From Ulota crispa (lineage: Eukaryota; Streptophyta; Bryopsida; Orthotrichales; Orthotrichaceae), in the NCBI GenBank assembly GCA_963920765.1, contig OY987249.1, positions 188,501 through 252,500 of the forward strand: DNA of 64,000 bases, in the 5' to 3' direction. Made by a program: the position numbers and the translations under genes. Below are positions 1-11,585 of the stretch, in pieces. Each line of letters starts with the position of its first letter. Within the stretch, counting starts at the first letter, position 1. The notes below the pieces were generated by a model. It did no database searches and was not told the DNA's origin. It saw only the letters and a list, made by a program, of their open reading frames with translations.

Positions 1-674
1 AATCATAAAGACCCTCTAGAGGGCTCAAATTTCTCCTAATGTTGTCAATTGAAATAATCAAATGCAATTAAGATGTTTTAGCAATGCAACAAAGTCTTAA
101 GTCAGGTAATGAATACAAACACGATCAATTACAACAGTGAATTGGATCAGCTATAGTGTTGTGTTCCTTTGTAGTCACATCTACTAAGGAGCATGAGCTT
201 CAAATAAGTATCTAGCTAGCAAATTATTACCTTCACTAGTTATAATTTGCCAAATCACCAATTATTTGTCTACTATAAGTGATGTTATCAAAGAGAGTGT
301 ATATCCAAATAAACACAAAAATTTGTAGATCTGAAGTCTATACTAAATGCTTTATCTTCAATGAAAACTGTTTCATTGATAGAAATTTTTTAAAATGTTT
401 CATTTAAAGAAATTTCTCTAAAACCTTTGCAATTTGGAACATCATGTTTATACACAAACTCATTGCTTTTTATAACAAAGCTATTCCTAAGTTCTAAAAG
501 GTTCATTATCACTATAACCATGTTGACACCTAAACAATGCATCTTAAGAATGTGTAATCAATTCCTACATTTTTCAACATTCTTTGAAAAGTATGTTCTC
601 ATTTTTAGGTAATTCTAAGTGGAAATTGCTCTTCTTGATTTTCCAAAAGGGAGGAACTATCTCCCTATACATCA
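1..674. other. AT-rich intergenic DNA
   Basis: No gene or definable repeat seen before element A. Confidence 0.45.
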
Positions 675-1611
675 TTAACCCTGAAAGGACCAAGTGGTTG
701 TCCAACAACCACTTGAGAACTCAGGTAGGGTCATATGGAGTTAATTTTTACTAGATGTTCTCAAAATTGTTAAACAAGGTGCAAATATGTTTCCCCCAAG
801 TGAAAATCTAATTATTTCTCCAATTGGGTGTCTGGTTCAAAATTATGTTGCCCAAAAGAAATTGGGCAATTTGGGCAATTTGAGCATCTTTGGAGAATCT
901 TATGCTAAAACTCTCATCAACTTTTGAAATTTGGCAAGTATATAACTAAAAAAACATGGTGTAAAATTGTCAAAAAAAATAGAGCTCGCACATCACATTT
1001 TGAAGGGAGTCAAACTTTGTTAACTATGTTTGGGCAGTTTCAGAAAAAAAACTCCTCTAACTTCAAGCCCTATTATCTTTCAATTTATAAATCCAAAGTT
1101 CTTGAAGCTTTTTTTCACATATTCCAAATGTTTATCTCCAACATTTTACTGTTTAGATTTCAAATAAAAGACTTCCACATTGCACAAGAAATCATGAAAA
1201 AATGATTAATGAGTTGCCAATTCACTAAACCTCCTTACATTGGAGGGTGATTTAGAATAAGCTAAATTCTATATTTGCATCTGAAAATTTTCATGACTTG
1301 TGAATGGTCAAAAAGCTCAAATTTGTGTATCTAGAGTAATAAATTTATTCTAGGAAGGCTCAAAGTCTATTGATCTTGTTTTGCAAGAATGAAAAAAAGT
1401 TGTTTTTCCCACTTCAAACGTTATAATTTTACAATCAGCGCAATCAAATGGGCTGAATTTTTTTGCACATGTTGATTCATTGGTTTTGCAAATTTTTGTA
1501 TGGTTGGAATTGAGGAAAAATGTTTTAATTTTTAATTTTGGGCAATGTCCTAAAAGTTGGCAGTTTCTGAGATTTTTTCTCAAAAAACACCCTTGGTCCT
1601 TTAGGGGTTAA
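675..1611. mobile_element. TTAA-bounded piggyBac-like element A (937 bp)
   Basis: Left end TTAA-CCCTGAAAGGACCAAG; right end is its inverse, CTTGGTCCTTTAGGGG-TTAA. A second, inverted copy lies at 13181-13948 (shared internal segments such as the CCAAATTTCAAAAGTTGATG match). No coding capacity. Confidence 0.8.
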
Positions 1612-3185
1612 GGTTTCAATAAACAATAGAAGCTTGAAATATTTAGGAACTATTTAAAAATAAGTGAAAAGGATGCAAATCTATGAGGCTATGGAGTAGA
1701 TTATAGCCAAAATCCTACTTGGAAAACAAAGGTGAGAGGCAGGCCATGTTTTTATGCCATTTTGGCAAATTCAGCAACATTAGTGTGAAAGGATCTTGCA
1801 TTCTTCAAAGTCTCACACTAATTAAAACATCTTGTGGAATTTTTGGTTAAAAGTCCAAAGTTCAAAATGCAATAAAAATGTAAATAGTAAAATTGGTAGA
1901 GAAACCTTGTAAGCTTTATTTCATACAATGGCACATGTACAAAAGAATAAATCAATCTTGGCTAAAGTCAAATTTGGAGTAAAGAAGGACAATAATCCTA
2001 CCTACAATCAAAGAGCATCTTTTAGGATTGGCATTTTTGGCAACTTTGCTTCTAACTATATTAACAAAATATTCTACTAGAAAGGAAATTCCCACCACTA
2101 CCATACCTTACTAGCAGCTTTGGCAAAAATTAAATTTTGAAATATTTGCCTATTTTTTTTTATAATTATGAACACTCATTGCCTAAAATTTGGAAAATGA
2201 TTTTTAAATAGTGCTATATATATATATATATATACAAAAAGGTGTCAAAATATGAATCAAAACACTACCAAATAAGTTTTGTAATTACATTGAGTTACAC
2301 ATAGATCACAATATAAAATTTGATCTCAAAGTTCTAAAATCAAGCAACACACATGCTTCCAACTCATTTTTGTCAACTTCTCTAAATGATCATTGTAGAA
2401 TTATTTGCGGGATAATTTTTGTTTTACTAAGACACAACCTCACACAAAAAACATAACTTTCATACAAAAATACTAGCAAAAGTTAGTTTATAAATACAAT
2501 AAGCATGAAGGCAACATGAGAAATTAGCAACTACCATTTTTTTCATGAATGCCATCTTATTAATGAATACTAAAATGAAGATCGTCTCAAATTGTTGATC
2601 ATATTAATTAGATAAAATAGCTAACTACCTCATTTATAATATTTGACTTCAATAAATGCTTAAATATTGTTAGTTTTTTTTAAAAGTGACTAATTTTTTT
2701 AAACTAATTTTTGAGTTGCCTAACCATGTTTTCACACTTTAATTAATTATTTGGCACTTGACTGCCGAACCTGCTACTAAGGTATGGTACTAGGTTCAAA
2801 CACATACAAAAAAACACTTAGAAAAATAAAAAACAACGTCCCAATTCTTCATCAATTTTTTGATCTATAACCTCTATGTGGATCCACAAAACTTTCAAGA
2901 TTAAACAAGACCAAATACTAAAACAATTCCACATGAATGGAAGCATGAATGACGAATGACTAACTATAGTATTGATAGCTTCAACAAGCAAAAATAAACC
3001 CCATGTCCACTATTATATAGAAAATTGGTATTCTAGATTGAAAAACAATCCATGAATTCTTTGTGCAAAATGCCATCCAATTTGTTGACAAGTACGTCTA
3101 CAAGGGAAATTGTCCAAAATGACAAAAATATGTTCAAATCAACATAGCTAGATTTACATAAATTGTCCAATTTGATAGTCTTTTT
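1612..3185. other. AT-rich intergenic DNA
   Basis: Only a TA microsatellite is recognisable; no gene. Confidence 0.45.
2215..2234. repeat. (TA)10 microsatellite
   Basis: Uninterrupted TA dinucleotides in AT-rich intergenic DNA. Confidence 0.95.
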
Positions 3186-3359
3186 CACTAGTAGAAATCT
3201 GCCAAAAAATCGCGTTTCGTTTAACAAAAAATCTGAAGTTGATTGTGTTGCAGTTTCCGTTTTCAACATAATTTTGCATTGGAAACAGATAACTCAACAC
3301 AATCAACTTCACATTTTTTGTTAAGTGGAACGTGGTTTTTTGGCAATTTTCTTCTAGTG
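3186..3359. mobile_element. CACTA-type mini-element (174 bp)
   Basis: Begins CACTAGTAGAAATCTGCC and ends with the inverse GGCAATTTTCTTCTAGTG. The arms pair for about 65 bp. Flanks are TTT/TTT, the 3-bp duplication expected of CACTA (En/Spm) elements. Confidence 0.8.
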
Positions 3360-3568
3360 TTTTGTCATTTTGGACACATTTAGTCAATTTGGACATGTCA
3401 ATTAGGACACGATTTCTTTTAGTGTACCTTGCCAAAAGACTCTAAAATAATATCATACATTTGTGCAAAACAAGAACGTACGCACTAAAGAGAAGCACCC
3501 TTATTTAGAGAAGGACATATTTTTTGGAAGTGCCAGATTTTAGTTGTCCACAATGTATTAGGTGCTAG

Positions 3569-3880
3569 TGTCCGGTTCATACTAGCAAGCGGCCAAGGCA
3601 TAGAAATCGGCACCCTATCTGGTGTTTTGCCTGATAGAAACTTTTTGTGTAATCATGTGCCATCCAAGAGTGTGTCTTTGCCGGACAGGTTTGGTACCAC
3701 TCTTGGAGCAAGCCCCAAAACTTCACAATTTTGGCCACTGACATGTCTATATAGATTGGTGAAGATGGATGTATAAGTACTAGACAAACCCTCAATTTGA
3801 ACCTTGCGGCGGGCAAAAGCCAAATTTCAACCAATCATAGTTGAGAAATTTTTGACCGGTCGCTAGTATGAACTAGGCTT
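3569..3880. mobile_element. Tourist-like repeat, copy 1
   Basis: First of three adjacent copies. Conserved core includes TTTGGTACCACTCTTGGAGC. Ends GGTTCATACTAGC / GCTAGTATGAACTAGGC are inverted. Confidence 0.65.
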
Positions 3881-4193
3881 AAGGCTCAGATTAGATTATC
3901 AACAGGAAAAAGTAGCAAAATAAGCAACCGTGATGATGGTTCGTCTGACGGAAATATTTTCTTGTAATCCTGCATCATCCAAAAGTGTGCCTCTGCCGAA
4001 CAAGTTTGGTACCACCCTTGGAGCAGGCCCCAAAATTTCACTATCTTGGCCGTTGACGTGGCTATATTGCTCGGTGAAAATGGATGTAAAAGTACCAGAC
4101 AAACCCTCAGTCTGAACCCTGCAATGGAGGAAAGCCAAATTTCAACCCATCTTGCTTGAGAAATTATTGGCCGGTTAGTTTGAACTGGGCCTT
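3881..4193. mobile_element. Tourist-like repeat, copy 2
   Basis: Same core as copy 1. Right end GTTAGTTTGAACTGGGCC abuts copy 3 across a single CTTAAG. Confidence 0.65.
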
Positions 4194-4632
4194 AAGCCTG
4201 GTTCAAACTATCGACTAGCCGAGACATGGAAATCAGCACCCTGTCTGATGTTTTGCCCGATAGAAACTTTTCTGTGTAATTGTGTGTCATCCAAGAGTGT
4301 GCCTTTGCTGGATAAATTTGGTACCACCCTTGGAGCAGACCCCAAATTTTCACTATCTTGACCATTGACGTGGCTATATAGGGTGGTCTCCACGGTAGTG
4401 AAGATGGATGTACACTACAAGAAACCATGGTCTTTTTGACAGAAAATGTGACCTAATCTATAGTAAATTGTAGATTAGGTCACATTTTTATGTCAAAAAG
4501 ACCATGGTTCCCCCGTAGTGGTAAAAATATTGGACAAATCCGCAGTCTAAACTCAACAGTGAAAAAAAACCAAATTCCAACCAATCACGTTTGAATTTTT
4601 TTGACCAGACGCTAGTTTGAACCTGGCCTAAG
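4194..4632. mobile_element. Tourist-like repeat, copy 3, with nested CACTA element
   Basis: TAA-GCCTGGTTCAAACTA at left, TAGTTTGAACCTGGCC-TAA at right. The ends and TAA flanks resemble PIF/Harbinger (Tourist) MITEs. About 330 bp once the nested CACTA element is removed. Confidence 0.7.
4413..4520. mobile_element. CACTA-type mini-element (108 bp hairpin)
   Basis: CACTACAAGAAACCATGG...CCATGGTTCCCCCGTAGTG with GTA duplicated on both sides. The arms make a near-complete hairpin. It sits inside the third Tourist-like repeat. Confidence 0.88.
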
Positions 4633-4966
4633 TGTAGGGACCAACCCACATGTCTAACTGGTTTCCTTTCGCCAGAAAAAAAATGCCTCAATTCAGAGGA
4701 CTGGAAGGAGTTTATGAAGTGAGAAGGGTCCAGTTTCACATTCTTTATGTCATCGGAGTCCGGCCAATACGGCCTTGCACATGGGCCATGCTGAGGGCTC
4801 CGTGCGGTCCCTCACGGGCCAGGGCGGGCCCCCACCCATCAGCCCTTGAAAATCTCGGAGCAGGTTCAAGTGGACTTCGGGGTGGGTAAAACTTACCCCC
4901 CCTTCTTTACTACGTTTTTTGTGTGTACGATGCTCTCCCGTATATTTTTGTCATTTTTTTTGTAGC
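4633..4966. other. GC-rich intergenic patch
   Basis: 4740-4890 is GC-rich (CCTCACGGGCCAGGGCGGGC), and similar wording occurs at 8270-8400. It may be a remnant of an unidentified repeat. No gene seen. Confidence 0.4.
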
Positions 4967-5206
4967 TTAACCCCTAAAGAATCAAGCTAATACAATACAA
5001 AATATGTTTGCTGTTGTATGATTGACATTTTCTATTAAGATTTTTTTAAATTTGTGATCTTGACTACCTCACTAGAACAACATTGATCTATATTTTAATT
5101 TCTTTGTTGATCTCAAATGTAGTAAAGGTGTGGATGCACTCCAAATACAAGAAAATTCCCCAACTTGTATTGGTCACAAAGGGCTGCTCAATTGTTCAAG
5201 GGTTAA
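4967..5206. mobile_element. TTAA-bounded element C (240 bp)
   Basis: TTAA-CCCCTAAAGAATCAAG at left, GTTCAAGGG-TTAA at right. Internal sequence matches element L at 45466-45699 (GTTGATCTCAAATGTAGTA shared). Its right TTAA is also the left TTAA of element D. Confidence 0.8.
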
Positions 5207-5853
5207 CCCCTAAATGCCCAAGGCCAGTTTGAGCTTCTCAGAATTTTCATGGAACTGAACATTCAACCAACATTTTCATAAATTTTGTCAAGTCTTTTTC
5301 AATTGTAACCGTAAAAATTGAAACTAAACATGTCAGAGAGTACATAAAAAATGAAAATACAACAACATCACTTATTGTTTGAAAGATTATAATGTTTAAA
5401 CATGAGGGTGTTAAAATTGCAAAAGTGACTTGAAGTTTTCAATTCCATATTTCATATGTCATATCTAAAAAGTCGGTCACCAAAAAATACAAGGTTTAAG
5501 GTCATTACATGTTTAAGTTCAATCAATTTACACTTTCAAAATCTACTCCTATATTTTTCTTAAATACATTTCTAATGTGGATTTTCCTCCAAGCTCTAGT
5601 GTGTTTGAGGCTCATTTTTAAGATCTTCCAACACTAGAAAACTCAAGATTGTAATGGACACCCTTGTACAAAAGCTTGAGTAGAAAAATCATCAAATTTC
5701 ATTTTCAAAGTTAGATTTTTGACGTTAGAAATAGACTTCAAAACAAACTTGTCTTGGAAAAAAACTACTATAAATAGTGCTTGGATAAGGTTTTATACAT
5801 CTTCAAAGTTTTGTAAACACCTAGATTGGGTGCCTTGGGCATGTTGGAGTTAA
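5203..5853. mobile_element. TTAA-bounded element D (651 bp)
   Basis: Left end TTAA-CCCCTAAATGCCCAAGG. The degraded right end contains GCCTTGGGCATGTTGGAG-TTAA. Inverted relatives lie at 7624-8172 and 14610-15260. Confidence 0.7.
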
Positions 5854-6234
5854 AGAACTTTGCATTGTACGGAGTATCACTAGTATTTTGTTGATTTGAA
5901 CCTTACATGTTGGATAATTATGCAATCCTAATCAAGCATTCCAATTTTCAATTCTTCAAAACCAAAACCCTATTTTTGGTGGGTTATTTTGTATTGAATT
6001 CATGGTTCTACATGATAGTTGATTGAAAAATATTGGGGATGAATTTTTGAGATATGATTGCATGAGTATGTAGGGAACGTCCATATGCACATCTTCTATG
6101 CTAAAAAAAACCCCCTTAAGTAACAAAAATTTGATGTAGGAATATTTCAATGAAGCCTTTGATATGCCCAAATTTTGTAAAATAGATATCTTTATTTTTT
6201 AACTAGATTTTCACCAAGGAAACGTAACATCTTA
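5854..6234. other. AT-rich spacer between TTAA elements D and F
   Basis: No gene. It may be an unrecognised piece of an older element. Confidence 0.4.
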
Positions 6235-7006
6235 TTAACCCCTGAGCGCCTAGCGACCAGATTCTGGTCGCTCCAGATTTTAAAGCCTTATTTTTAGGCA
6301 CTAGATCTAATTTTTTGGTCTTGCTATAAACTACAATTATGAAAGCATTCAAGTTGTCCATGTTAATAGAGTAATGGCAAGGAAAGCCAAATTGTTGTAT
6401 AAGCTCTATAAGAGATTTGATTTGGTGAAACACAATACGGGGCAATAGGAGCGGTTTAGCAAGCAACGTTTTACATGCTGCAATTGGTCAATACCCCATG
6501 CAAGCTTCCTTGTGTAAGCTTTGTTGTAGCAAGAAAGTTGTTGGCAAGGGTTCAAGCATGTTCTAAACCCTTATTATGGCAACTTTCACCAACTGTGCCG
6601 GTCATTATTTTCCGTGCATTATCAATTTGAAGCCCTAAAACTTAACATAAGAAGAAGTGCAATTTTCAATAATTAACAAGTGTGTGCATTCACATCTGAT
6701 CTTGCTACTCACAAAATTTGAGATGAATCTGGGGCTTATAGAATTTTGTAAAATTCATCAAATAGCAACTTTCTACCAAAAAATGAGATTTTGTCATCAC
6801 ATGTTGTTTGATCAAATGTTATAATCTCTCATCTCCCGTTGTGAATTGTTCCCAAAATTTGCAAGCCATTTTCTAAGTAGGTGTTCTACTATTTTCAATG
6901 GTCATTTTTTGTGGATCATCCGATTGACCAAGATACAATGCATCAAAGTTGTTGGTCTCCAAAAACCCTAATTTTGGTGGATATGGCTTGGGCACTTAGG
7001 GGTTAA
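6235..7006. mobile_element. TTAA-bounded element F (772 bp)
   Basis: TTAA-CCCCTGAGCGCCTAGC at left, GGCTTGGGCACTTAGGGG-TTAA at right. The left end continues into a short hairpin (GCGACCAGATTCTGGTCGC). Confidence 0.8.
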
Positions 7007-7623
7007 AAGGTACAAACTTAGTCACAATGTAGGAATCCAATAGCAAATTTTGATTTTCTCAAAGAAATTTCTATTTTTGAACTACAAAGAAAAGTGACAA
7101 AAATGGACAATTTATATAAAATTCAGAATTTGAATTACTTTGATCCAAAATGGTGAAAATCAAGGAATCTTAGCCTACTAAAATTTAGGAAAAAAAACAG
7201 TCAAATAAAATATACACTTAGAGCTCAAAATAGCAAAGCGACAAATTTTACAAGGGAGAAACAGAATGGAGGTTTGGGAGTTCCATACCTATCCACAACT
7301 AAAACTTCTCACTCATCAATAAGAATCAAATAATTCAAAGATTCCCACATATATATAGATCTAAAAACCAATTTTAGATTTTTTTTTTTAAATGATAATT
7401 TTAAAGAATGTTTGGGCTATAGGCCCTTCCTTGTTTTCTGAAAATTTATACATAAAAATTTAATAAATGTTGGAATGAAGAAAAAAATAGAAGCCCATGC
7501 AAATCTTTGAATTCCCCATGTTTTATGATAGTTTCAAAAAATCATACAAAGTAGTTTAGCTGTAAATACATGTCAAAAACCCAAATTGTCCTTTAAAGAT
7601 GCATTTGGGCCTTTAGGGGTTAA
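7007..7623. mobile_element. Partial TTAA element H (right part)
   Basis: The right terminus GGGCCTTTAGGGG-TTAA is clear. The interior resembles the right halves of elements N and O (46603-49164). No left terminus is visible, so the left border is approximate. Confidence 0.55.
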
Positions 7624-8172
7624 CTATTCTTTTTGAAGTCTAGTTTTAGCATCAAAAAATCAATTTTGTAAATGATTGATTATGATTTTTCTATTCAAGA
7701 TTTTGTGCAAAGATGTCCATTGCAATATTGACTTTTTTAGAGTTGAGAGCTATTAGAAATGAGCCTCAAATACAATAGACTTTGGAGAAAAAATTACACT
7801 AGAAATTCATTAAAATAATTGTAGAGGAGATTTTGAAAAGTTATAAATTGATTGGAGTTAGATGTATGCTATGTCTTTTAACCCCATTTTTTTCATGTGA
7901 ATATTTTCTTAGATTTGATATGTGAAAAGAGGATTGAAAGACCTCAAGTCATTTTCACATTTTTAACACCCTCTTGATCAAACATTATAATCTTTTGATT
8001 CATAAATGATATTGTTGTGTTTTCTTTTCCTATGTGATCTCTAACATATGTAGTTTGATTTTGTACAATTCATATGTAAAAAAACTAATACAACTTATCA
8101 ATTTTGGCTTTTTGTTCAACTTAAAACAAATTCTTAGAAGCTCAAAAAGTGCCTTGAGTATTTAGGTTTTAA
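7624..8172. mobile_element. TTAA element I (inverted relative of D)
   Basis: Internal sequence is the inverse of element D. The right end AGTGCCTTGAGTATTTAGG is followed by TTTTAA. The left end is missing, cut by the TTAA of element H. Confidence 0.55.
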
Positions 8173-8637
8173 CTAAAAAAGAAATAAAAAAACTAACAAA
8201 AACAATAAACAAACTAACTAAGCAGTAAAAGAAAACTAACTAAAGAGTAAAAATGAGCCCCAACGAGCCCGTAAGGGTTGGCCCTCACGGGGAAGGCAAA
8301 GGAAACCAGTTTGGGCTGCCCTGCCCTCACCCGACCTTCCCGGCCCTCATATGAGGGTCCACACAAGCCCGTGAGGGCTCATGTGCAAAGCCCTCAAGCC
8401 ATCTCCACCCATCTGCCAGCTCGCGGCTTGAGCGCCGGGTTGGTGGGGCGGGGGAGATCGACAAGCCCACCTAGCGCCGGCATTGCTAGGCCGGAAGTGC
8501 GGAAGGCAAGTTGACGAAGTTTGAAGTTGACATAAGGGGACTGAAAAGAGAAGAATGCTGGGTTGATGCACCAATCTTGTTCTGCCATGTATTGATTGAA
8601 ACACAATGTAAAAATTTGTGCTGACAAGAATCTACAC
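8173..8637. other. Transition into the ACP GC-rich island
   Basis: 8173-8250 is A-rich. 8253-8480 is GC-rich with inverted words such as CCCTCACGGG / CCCGTGAGGG. It could be the ACP promoter or a small repeat. No exon identified. Confidence 0.35.
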
Positions 8638-8837
8638 NNNNNNNNNNNNNNNNNNNNNNNNNNNNNNNNNNNNNNNNNNNNNNNNNNNNNNNNNNNNNNN
8701 NNNNNNNNNNNNNNNNNNNNNNNNNNNNNNNNNNNNNNNNNNNNNNNNNNNNNNNNNNNNNNNNNNNNNNNNNNNNNNNNNNNNNNNNNNNNNNNNNNNN
8801 NNNNNNNNNNNNNNNNNNNNNNNNNNNNNNNNNNNNN
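8638..8837. other. Assembly gap, 200 N
   Basis: Exactly 200 N, which looks like a fixed-size placeholder, so the true distance is unknown. The gap removes the upstream part of the acyl carrier protein gene. Confidence 0.99.
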
Positions 8838-9039
8838 GTGTGACATCGCGAAGATCACGCCGGACGCCAAGTTCGTCGACCTGGGCGCAGACTCGCTGGA
8901 CACCGTGGAGATCATGATGGCTCTGGAGGAGAAGTTCAACATCCAATTGGACCAGGAGGCGGGCGAGAAGATCGTGACGGTGGGCAATGCCGCGGACCTC
9001 ATCCAGGACGTGATTTCGGAGACTGCCCCGTCCCAGTAA
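8838..9039 (+). CDS. Acyl carrier protein, plastid type, C-terminal exon (5' part lost in gap)
   Basis: Acyl carrier proteins carry the growing acyl chain of fatty acid synthesis on a 4'-phosphopantetheine arm; plant plastid forms act in the stroma. The 66 visible residues contain the prosthetic-group motif [18 protein letters not shown], where the Ser of DSLD is the attachment site. Helix III/IV follows (ITPDAKF upstream; [15 protein letters not shown] downstream), and the frame ends in TAA. The Ala before DSLD and the MMALEEKF run fit plastid rather than mitochondrial ACPs. The transit peptide and first helix should lie in the N gap or upstream of it. The short open stretch before the gap (8596-8637) is not recognisable as ACP. 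The exon is GC-rich against an AT-rich surround. The domain is confident; subcellular assignment is inferred from the motif alone. Confidence 0.92.
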
Positions 9040-10851
9040 GGGACGCGGGTCTCGCTCGCTCGCGCGTGGTTGCCTCGGTGGTTCCCCCTCCCACTCTCTT
9101 TGTCTGGCACTGCCCCGTCTTCGGGAGCGCAGGGTCTGCGGCTTCGTAGTAGCACGCAGCGTACGTGGCGGGCGTTTTGTTGAGCTTAGAGCGTGCGCTT
9201 AGAAAGAATGAGATTATTTTCCGTGGCACCCGGGCAGTGTTGGGTGCGTACCGGCGGTCGGGCTGCTGGATTGCGGCGCCTTCTTCTGCCTCTGCTCGAC
9301 CATGTATTTCATACGATTTTTTAAAGAAAAATAGCGTTGGACCCTGGCCCAACGAGTGGTTCACGAAACGTGGCGGTGGCGCCCTGGCGTGGCCTGGGCG
9401 CGTGTGGTGTGGTGTGGTGCGCGTGTGGAAAGTGGGATTGGGAGGGTCTGGTGTGTGGCGTGAGCTCTGTGGTCGGAATGCAATGCAGTGGAATGGATTG
9501 GAATGGAATGCAATGCAATGCGGGTGGGAGGTGTTGTGGGCTTGGGCTGTGGAGGGGAGTGCGGCAGGCGAGGTGGACGGTCATGGGGGAGTGGCGTGGG
9601 TGGTTGTGAGTGTGGCAGGCCTGGGTGGTGGGGCGAGCGCACAGACAGGATTGGCGAAGGGCTGGGGGTTGCGCCCCTCGAGGTACGGGGAGCGGGGGTT
9701 CTGCACTGTGAAGGCAGTGTGCGATTTGCTGCGGACAGGTGAGGGGGGTGCGAGCAGCAGCGGAAGAGGCTCAGCGCTCAGAGCGGCGGTGGCAACTCGG
9801 AGCGGGAGCTTTGAGAGGCACTTGTATGTTCAGTGCAGAGATTTAGGGTTCCAACGTCTCCAGGTGCGTCTTGACTCCAGTATCTATGATCGTGATGAAA
9901 TATTGAGCTGATGTAGTTGAATTTGGCAATTCAGGATGAGGACTTGATACTAACAGTTGTCTGTCGCTTGATTACTCCATTCAATATCAACCTCGTATTA
10001 CTGAGTTGGAGCTGAGAACTGCAGAATTATTTTATTGCCAATATCCGAATTGATGATAAACCCAATCGAGGCTCGATTGTGTGCACTATGACTTCGTGTT
10101 TTTTTACACGGCTGACCAATTTTTTAGATTGAGTGGCTTATAGGGATTGTTGAATTTTGGAAGTTCTTTGTGACAAGGTGGTTAGCATGTTGGTTTATTA
10201 TACAGAAATCAGCCTCATCATGTAGATTTTGGTTTTAAATTGCTGTGTATAAAAGTGCGGTGGCAGATGGCTCATTTGCATCAGGTTGCTCTGGCCAGAA
10301 CCTTTTTGTATTCAATCCCTCTCTTTGGGGCCAGAGGGAGGATCATTGTGTCTGATTCTCCACTACGTGATAGTCGGTGCGTTTGTGCAAGTTTTTTTGA
10401 ATCATAACCCCCAAATATCTGACGCATCCCCTTATTTGAATTTTTTAAAAGGTGTTTCAGATTTAGCCAATTTAGGAGAAAATGTGGATGTGTTTTTGAA
10501 CAAATCTTGTAGGTTTCGATTTGGTAAGGATATGATTTCTGGCGTATGACCAATACTTGTAAGTAAAATTTGTTACCCTGTTTCTAAAGAGGTTTTGTAG
10601 ATTTTCTTACGATCAAAGCGATTGTCAGTTTTACAGGAAAATTAGTTGCAGTGGACTTGTTATTATAAACCTTTGGGTTTACTTGGTTTTGGGGTATTTT
10701 GAGATTTTTTTTGTGCAGCTTAGTTCTTGATGCCACTGTTTGCTATGTGAAAGATGGGCTTTTGACTTTGACATATTTTCAATATACAATGTGTTAAAGA
10801 TAGTATTCTTGGTGGACGTTAATAAGATGTGGTCTTGGGAATTTGCGCCAT
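9040..10851. other. ACP 3' flank: GC-rich then AT-rich intergenic DNA
   Basis: 9040-9850 stays GC-rich and low in complexity (runs of GTGTG near 9405, GGAATGGAATGCAATG-type repeats at 9475-9520). It probably holds the ACP 3' UTR. A 248-codon open frame crosses it but looks like a by-product of base composition. Beyond 9900 the sequence becomes AT-rich and I see no gene. Confidence 0.6.
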
Positions 10852-10947
10852 TAGGGGGCTTCAAACATAAAATTTGATCTACGAGTTTCTCACCTCATAG
10901 GGTCTCAGCTCATTACTGAATTATTTATGTTCACTCGCATGCCAAAA

Positions 10948-11100
10948 GGCTGAGACAATCGTGAGGCTGAGACAATCGTGAGGCTGAGACAATCGTGAGG
11001 CTGAGACAATCGTGAGGCTGAGACAATCGTGAGGCTGAGACAATCGTGAGGCTGAGACAATCGTGAGGCTGAGACAATCGTGAGGCTGAGACAATCGTGA
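10948..11100. repeat. 17-bp tandem array, nine identical units
   Basis: The unit GGCTGAGACAATCGTGA is repeated nine times without any difference, plus a 5-base partial. The related element Q2 has one diverged copy. Confidence 0.97.
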
Positions 11101-11165
11101 GGCTGTCTGTGAATCATTTTAGGAGTGAATTTCAGAGGTGATTCACTTTATTGTTCTCTAGTAAA

Positions 11166-11492
11166 TAGGGGGCTTCAAACATGAAATCTAGCCTTTGAAC
11201 TTCTCAGCTCACAGATTTCTACTCACTAGTGAATTGTTTTTGTTCCCTTGCACGCGCAAAGTCTGAGACACCCGTGAGTGTGTGGAAATTTTTGCAAAAA
11301 AAGTTTGGGGATTTGAAGACACGGCAAATGAGCCCCGCAAAGCCACAGAAGTGAGTTTTTGATATTCACTCCTCACGTGAATCATGTTAGGAGTGAAGTT
11401 TGGAGGTGAGTCATTTCAAGGTTCACAAGTGAATTCACAAAGGTGAAATGCGACATGAGTCACCAAAAAAAGTTGATGTTTGAAGTCCCCTA
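11166..11492. mobile_element. TA-flanked MITE Q2, nested in Q1
   Basis: TA-GGGGGCTTCAAACAT at left, ATGTTTGAAGTCCCC-TA at right; the first 17 bases pair with one mismatch. Sequence is related to Q1, with a single copy of the motif that is expanded there. Confidence 0.7.
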
Positions 11493-11585
11493 ATTCCAAT
11501 GGTGACCCATGTTTTTCACTAGTGAATTCATGGAGGTGAATTGTGACTTGAGTCACTTGAAAATTTTGATATTTGAAGCCTCTAT

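Larger units (their letters stand above)
10852..11584. mobile_element. TA-flanked MITE Q1 (Tc1/mariner-like), hosting Q2 and a tandem array
   Basis: TA-GGGGGCTTCAAACAT at left, TATTTGAAGCCTC-TA at right. Contains the 17-bp array and the nested element Q2. Confidence 0.6.

Noticed and set aside
8596-8637. Open stretch directly before the N gap as the ACP first exon.
   Set aside because: The peptide MKHNVKICADKNLH shows no transit-peptide or ACP features, and the gap size is arbitrary, so continuity of frame means nothing.
9165-9911. 248-codon open frame in the ACP 3' flank.
   Set aside because: Trp- and Gly-rich, built from GTGTG and GGAATG repeats, no recognisable domain. Long frames are expected in GC-rich, stop-poor sequence.
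10948-11100. Array resembling a CRISPR.
   Set aside because: Units are contiguous with no spacers, and the genome is eukaryotic.
10905-11117. Open frame across the 17-bp array (repeating LSLTIVSASRLSQPHDC-like peptide).
   Set aside because: A by-product of the tandem repeat, with no independent coding evidence.
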